Source: Tretioscincus oriximinensis
Taxonomy: Eukaryota; Chordata; Lepidosauria; Squamata; Gymnophthalmidae
Direction of reading: 5' to 3'
NCBI GenBank assembly: GCA_022410635.1
Contig: JAJVDF010000167.1
Coordinates: 1,517,156-1,581,155, forward strand
Length of the DNA: 64,000 bases
Shown piece by piece: positions 59,696 to 64,000 of this stretch. The notes beneath the pieces are model-generated. The model saw nothing but the letters and a program-made list of their open reading frames with translations, searched no databases and was not told the DNA's origin. Position numbers and translations under genes: made by a program. Within the stretch, counting starts at the first letter, position 1, and the number at the start of each line of letters is the position of its first letter.

Positions 59696-59753
59696 CTTGT
59701 GTAAGGTAGCTCAGAGGTGGCTTCTTTTCATTACTGTCATGAAAGCAGGCTAA

Positions 59754-59902
59754 GGCTGCATCCCCACATCACTTATTGATTCCACTATAACTGGATATTC
59801 CTCAATAAAGCACTGAGGGGATGGATTTATTCCAGAATATCCATGCTTTATTGTGGAATATCCAGTTATAATGGAATAAATAAGTGATGTAGGGATGCAG
59901 CC
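59754..59902. mobile_element. palindromic MITE, best-preserved copy
   Basis: A 149-bp element with ends GGCTGCATCCCCACATCACT and its inverse at AGTGATGTAGGGATGCAGCC (two mismatches). The arms continue inward through TTATT..CCACTATAACTGGATATTCC and AATAAAGCA to a short central GATGGATTTATTCC. It has no coding capacity. No convincing target duplication was seen (CTAA on the left, AAAG on the right), so the superfamily stays open. Other copies: 59,553; 47,835 (split); 35,868 (split); a trace at 39,178. Confidence 0.85.
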
Positions 59903-62639
59903 AAAGTCCCACTATATCCTTCACAAATAAATTGTAATCTTGTGAAGGGACTTTCTTGATCATAGTTCATATTGAAAATAATATTGATAAATGTAGTACT
60001 TGTTTGTAATAAAAATAGGTTATATTTGTCTACATAAAATGTACATAAAGTATTATTGACCATGACATTTTCATAGCTGATTGCCATGAAAGAAAGAATG
60101 ATTTTCTTATTAATTTGTCTNCATGAGCACTATCTATGTGTGAGATATTTGGTCAGTTGGAAAAGGTAGTGGCTCATCATGCTTGGTATAGCAGTTATTT
60201 AAAAATCTTTTGAGCAAATTACAAAACTCATTACTAGTTAATTCTTAGAAAGTGATTATATTGCTTCTATTGGGTCAGTGTTCACCTGCAACTATCTAGC
60301 TGTTTTGTTTTTTGTTTTGCTAATGCAATCCATGTCCCCTCAATGCATGATCCCAAAAGTTGCTCCAAAAATGGGAATTCAGTGGAACAAATGGCAGAGC
60401 ACATAGAAAGAGCAGAATGTATAAAATATAGGAATACTGTGGCTCTTGTGTGTTTGGAAGTGCCATTCATCAAATTCATTCTAAATTTTGTCCTTTTGGT
60501 AGTCCTTTTGGTGTCAATGGCCCTTTCTGATCTGGCATAATTCTGATTATTAAACAAATACTTTGACCTTCAAGCCCAATGAGCTTCACTTTTTATAACT
60601 TTGTATATTTTTTACACTGACATATAGAACCACTACTCTTTACATTTTGATTGGGAGGCAGCATTTTTTTGTTTCTGGCCAATTGATCAGATGTATGCGC
60701 CATCATAATGTAGAACAGTCATAAATAAAAATATTTGGAAAATAACTTGAGAATCAAAAATCCTTGGTATTTAACTTTGATTTTTATCTAAATATTTAAC
60801 ATGGGGTTTTATTTCCATTTTAGCCCCAAACTCTAGAGAAACAGCTAAAAAATGGAAATTGGAACCATCTGAATTGATTGATACGTTTTTCCTCTTTGAA
60901 AATTTTGACTAGAAAGCAGAAAAACCCACATTTGTGTAGTGTATACAAATTTGTTTACAATCGTTATTAGCTTGTCTTCTGTAGTTTATGATACAGTATT
61001 TAAAACAGACTCCATGTCTAGTCACACACATTTCTGCCTCTGTCTATATATGTCCCACAACCACAACATCATTTTAGAGCATTTAAAATGTCTTGGCTTT
61101 TATTACCGTTGTAAACATCTAATTGATAAGGATTAAGTTTATACTGGTTTATTAAATCCTGCAAGGGTTAATTAAGCATACTTCACAAGATCAACGTATT
61201 TAAAATTAATTTTGATTTATCGCTATTAAATATCATATTTTCTCATTTTCATTGTTTGCCTTTACACATCTAAAATTAATACATTTTCCTTTTCTGTGTT
61301 AACATTCCATGAGCTGCTACACTATGTGGGAGAGAGACCTGAAGAACAGACAATTAAAATGAATGTTTTAAATAACCTTGTTATGGATGAACTTCAGTCA
61401 AATCACATCTGGAAATAGGTATTTGATCCCTTTGTAATAAGGAAAGAGTTATTAAGAGAGAGAGTCACCCAGAGAAGCAAATCAATAATAATATTTTTTT
61501 TAAAAAAAGCACCAAATTGATTTCTTCTCTTGGGACTGGTCTCCCTCTCTGCCTTTAAATTTATGGTTGTTCCCAACAGGCTTTCCTTGTATACTATCAC
61601 AATATTAGTGAATCCTAAATTAAAGAGGTTATTACCATTTATAGATATATGCATTTATAGTGTCACACTACTAAGACACACCTAGTAATTGCAAGAAGCT
61701 ATAGTCCAGTTATCACATAAAAGTAACCTTGGTGAGAAGCCATATGATGTATGTAATCTATCCAAATGTATTTTGCAGATTACACACACACAGAGGAGTT
61801 ATTTTAATTGAAAATATTTTTAATTCTAGTTTTAGATATGATTTATTGCAATGAGCGTTTTTGTCTGTAGTTACTTCAGTAAGAACCATCTTAAACTAAC
61901 TGCCTAGAACTCATTACTTTTGACTTGAACAGAAAACCAAATATTGTTCTATATACATTCTTACTTTCAATGCTGTTGTAATTAGAGAGGGGGGGTTACT
62001 TATTTTTAATAAATGTATTGCCCATTCATTTGTCTTCTGTTCCCCATAACAATCAACAGATTTCTGTTCCTTGGTGGCATTTAAAAATAACACAAAACAA
62101 AAATCCCCAACTGGGNACAGTGATTAAATGGTATTCTTGTACAACCCTCTCAATCATAATGGCATCCATTAGGAATTTTAATGGTAATGTAATACTTCAT
62201 AATGTGGGACATAAGAGCAGAGTATTTAGTAAGCCATGCTGCAAATGTTCAATGGTGTCTCATTTACATGTTTCTCATGTTTATGCAAGTTAACAGCAAA
62301 TAGCAGCTGCAGAGGCCATTGCAATCAGCACAGAGGACATGGCTGAGCATGGCAGTCATTGCAAACAAAATAATGATTTTTTTTCATTTAAAACAAAAAG
62401 CTAGGGAAAAAAGTGGGGATCACAATGTACAACTATGTGGTTATAAAACACTGTAGAATTTGCTTTGAGGGTGGGAAACAGGGACATATATTGCAACTAA
62501 TGCACGCAATGCTCCTTCTGACATTGTATATTCAAGCCAGATCTTTTTTTAAAAAGTGGCTTTTATGTTATAGGAATTCTGCTGGTGATGAAAACACCAT
62601 ACAGCCAATCAAATGATGATGTATAGAGCCATCGAAAGT
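59903..62639. other. AT-rich intergenic DNA, no gene recognised
   Basis: Non-repetitive stretches (61,140-61,330 with TTAATTAAGC, TTTATCGCTATTAAAT; 62,285-62,345 with GCAGCTGCAGAGGCCATTGC) could be regulatory, but this is only suggestive. Ns lie at 60,121 and 62,116. Confidence 0.4.
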
Positions 62640-62765
62640 AGAAGCCTAGCTAGTGTTTAAAATAACCCTAATGAATTATTCATTGAGCGTTGATGTTTAT
62701 GCAAATTTCAGAAGCGTATGCCCACCTGACCGCCATGGGTTAATAATAGTAGGAAGATGGGGGGA
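62640..62765. promoter_or_regulatory. enhancer-like block with forkhead/octamer composite
   Basis: It contains TGTTTATGCAAAT (62,694-62,706), ATGAATTATTCATTGAGCG and CCACCTGACCGCCATGGG. It is non-repetitive and has no coding frame. Inferred regulatory from motif content only. Confidence 0.3.
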
Positions 62766-62999
62766 GAAGAATAAAACTCACCACCTTGCATATGAAAAAC
62801 AAAACAAAATATAAGCCACCAACCTTTAAACATTGTCCAGCCCCTATATAATCAAATAATAATAATATTTCATTAAATGCACAAAAGAATTACAATTCTT
62901 ACCTGGTTAGCTTTCTAAGACCCTCAGATTTTCAGGATGAAATAACTGACTGTAGTGCAACCAATAAAACTGAACTGAAAAGCTGATTAAGGGCACTTA
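62766..62999. other. intergenic DNA
   Basis: Nothing was recognised. Confidence 0.4.
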
Positions 63000-63100
63000 C
63001 TTAATGCAAAGCCATTCACTGAATATTCATATGATGCCTGTGTTTATGCAAATTAAGGCAAAAGAAAGCCCAAGGGGATTGGTTGCCATAGACCACAAAT
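63000..63100. promoter_or_regulatory. second enhancer-like block with the same composite
   Basis: It contains TGTTTATGCAAAT (63,041-63,053) followed by TAAGGCAAAAG, then GGGGATTGGTTGCCATAG (CCAAT-type ATTGG and an RFX-like GTTGCCATAG). Inferred from motifs only. Confidence 0.28.
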
Positions 63101-64000
63101 ACTGTGTACAGCAGGAAAACACACTTACGTACACGCACACAGATGAATGAAGAGGGAATGGTAACAAATAAATCTTTAAATTCATGGTTAGTGGCAGCAA
63201 TGTACAATATAGTAAAATATTAAAAGTCTAGCATGAATTACTGTTTTAAGTAACTTTATCTAATCATATCATTTTAGGCCTATCAGATATTTGCCTGTCA
63301 TGCAGTAATCTATAATTATCATCATTTCAAGAGGTGCTGTCAGAAGTGTGTTCAGCTTTATTTATTCTGTAACTATTTATGTAAGCAAGGTCCTTAATGC
63401 ATATCAAGTAGAAGCAAAAAGAGAAAAAAAACAGTAATTACATCAGAACTGCTCCTATAGAAAATTGAGAATAAAGCCCACAGGCAAACACTGTCTTTTA
63501 TTAAGGGTTATATAGAATTCTGCCTTAACAACAAAAGCGATCCTGAAAAGTGGTATGTCAGCAGGAAATTGGTGGAATGAGATTTAGAGCTTTGTTTTCT
63601 TAATTTGAGTGCAAAATGTATTCTTTTTTAAGGGCACCATTCTTTGCTTTGTTTGGTTTTCTGCACAAAATTATTTCCTGGTTTGAGGAATTTTCTGAAA
63701 TCTTCAGGTGTGTCTGTGGGTGGGTGTCATATTAATACAGCTGCACCCAAAACTCAGTCTCATAATTAGGACAAATCCTATTTGCATATGTTTTTGCTAC
63801 CAGCGCAATGATGTTAATAATATTTGATGCGTTTTCAAATCAGGGTGTTGCAGTGTACTAGCTCCTGCTGCCTTTCTGATAGTCAAGAAATGTGAAGTGA
63901 CAGAAATGCTTCCTTCCTACTAGGTAATTGCTTCTGACTTAACCTTACCTTTTCTGTTACTTTCAATACAAAATACACATTTTCCATAGATAATCTCCAT
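63101..64000. other. intergenic DNA to the window end
   Basis: No gene was supported. Another octamer (ATTTGCAT) lies at about 63,781. Confidence 0.4.

Overview
The window is vertebrate nuclear DNA with no protein-coding gene of a host organism that I can support. It is AT-rich and full of transposable-element remains. The repeat types point to a reptile, most likely a lepidosaur: L2/CR1-group LINE fragments with (TTCTTATG)n tails, a tRNA-derived SINE of the Sauria type, CR1 with its ATTCTATG tail, Penelope-like fragments and several non-autonomous hAT elements. This placement is inference from repeat families. Scattered single N bases suggest a draft assembly.

Layout. Positions 1-7,100 hold a possible antisense LTR at the left edge, long featureless AT-rich DNA and an old L2 tail with a SINE tail inside it. 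Positions 7,100-9,350 hold an antisense tRNA-type SINE, a second LTR-like stretch and two Penelope-like palindromes, one with a perfect 12-bp target duplication. Positions 9,350-19,380 are mostly unannotatable, apart from an L2 tail (15.2 kb) and a LINE linker fragment (16.0-16.6 kb). Positions 19.4-28.2 kb carry two long antisense L2 copies and two small MITE-like repeats. Positions 28.9-32.3 kb hold a repeat-free, possibly conserved block, microsatellites, more L2 debris, and a Penelope-like palindrome that retains a hammerhead-ribozyme-like core. Positions 34.9-45.4 kb hold a SINE, palindromic MITEs, a 160-bp inverted duplication, a GC-rich hAT element with an 8-bp target duplication and another enhancer-like block. 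Positions 47.6-56.1 kb are the densest in transposons: an L2 nested in a palindromic MITE, a hAT element, a degraded CR1, a GC-rich hAT inside a head-to-head pair of L2 tails, and a further L2. Positions 56.5-64.0 kb contain an interleaved palindrome array, two tandem MITE copies and AT-rich DNA with octamer-containing, enhancer-like blocks.

Nothing works together as a pathway here. The four longest L2 reverse transcriptase copies are 5'-truncated and broken: one lacks a motif A aspartate, one lacks an aspartate of the FADD box, and the others are frameshifted or begin after motif A. The CR1 copy reads FAED in place of FADD. The most unusual observations are the hammerhead-like motif in a Penelope-like hairpin, three hAT insertions with exact 8-bp duplications, repeated L2 insertion into one palindromic MITE family, and a 13-base forkhead/octamer composite found three times in non-repetitive sequence.
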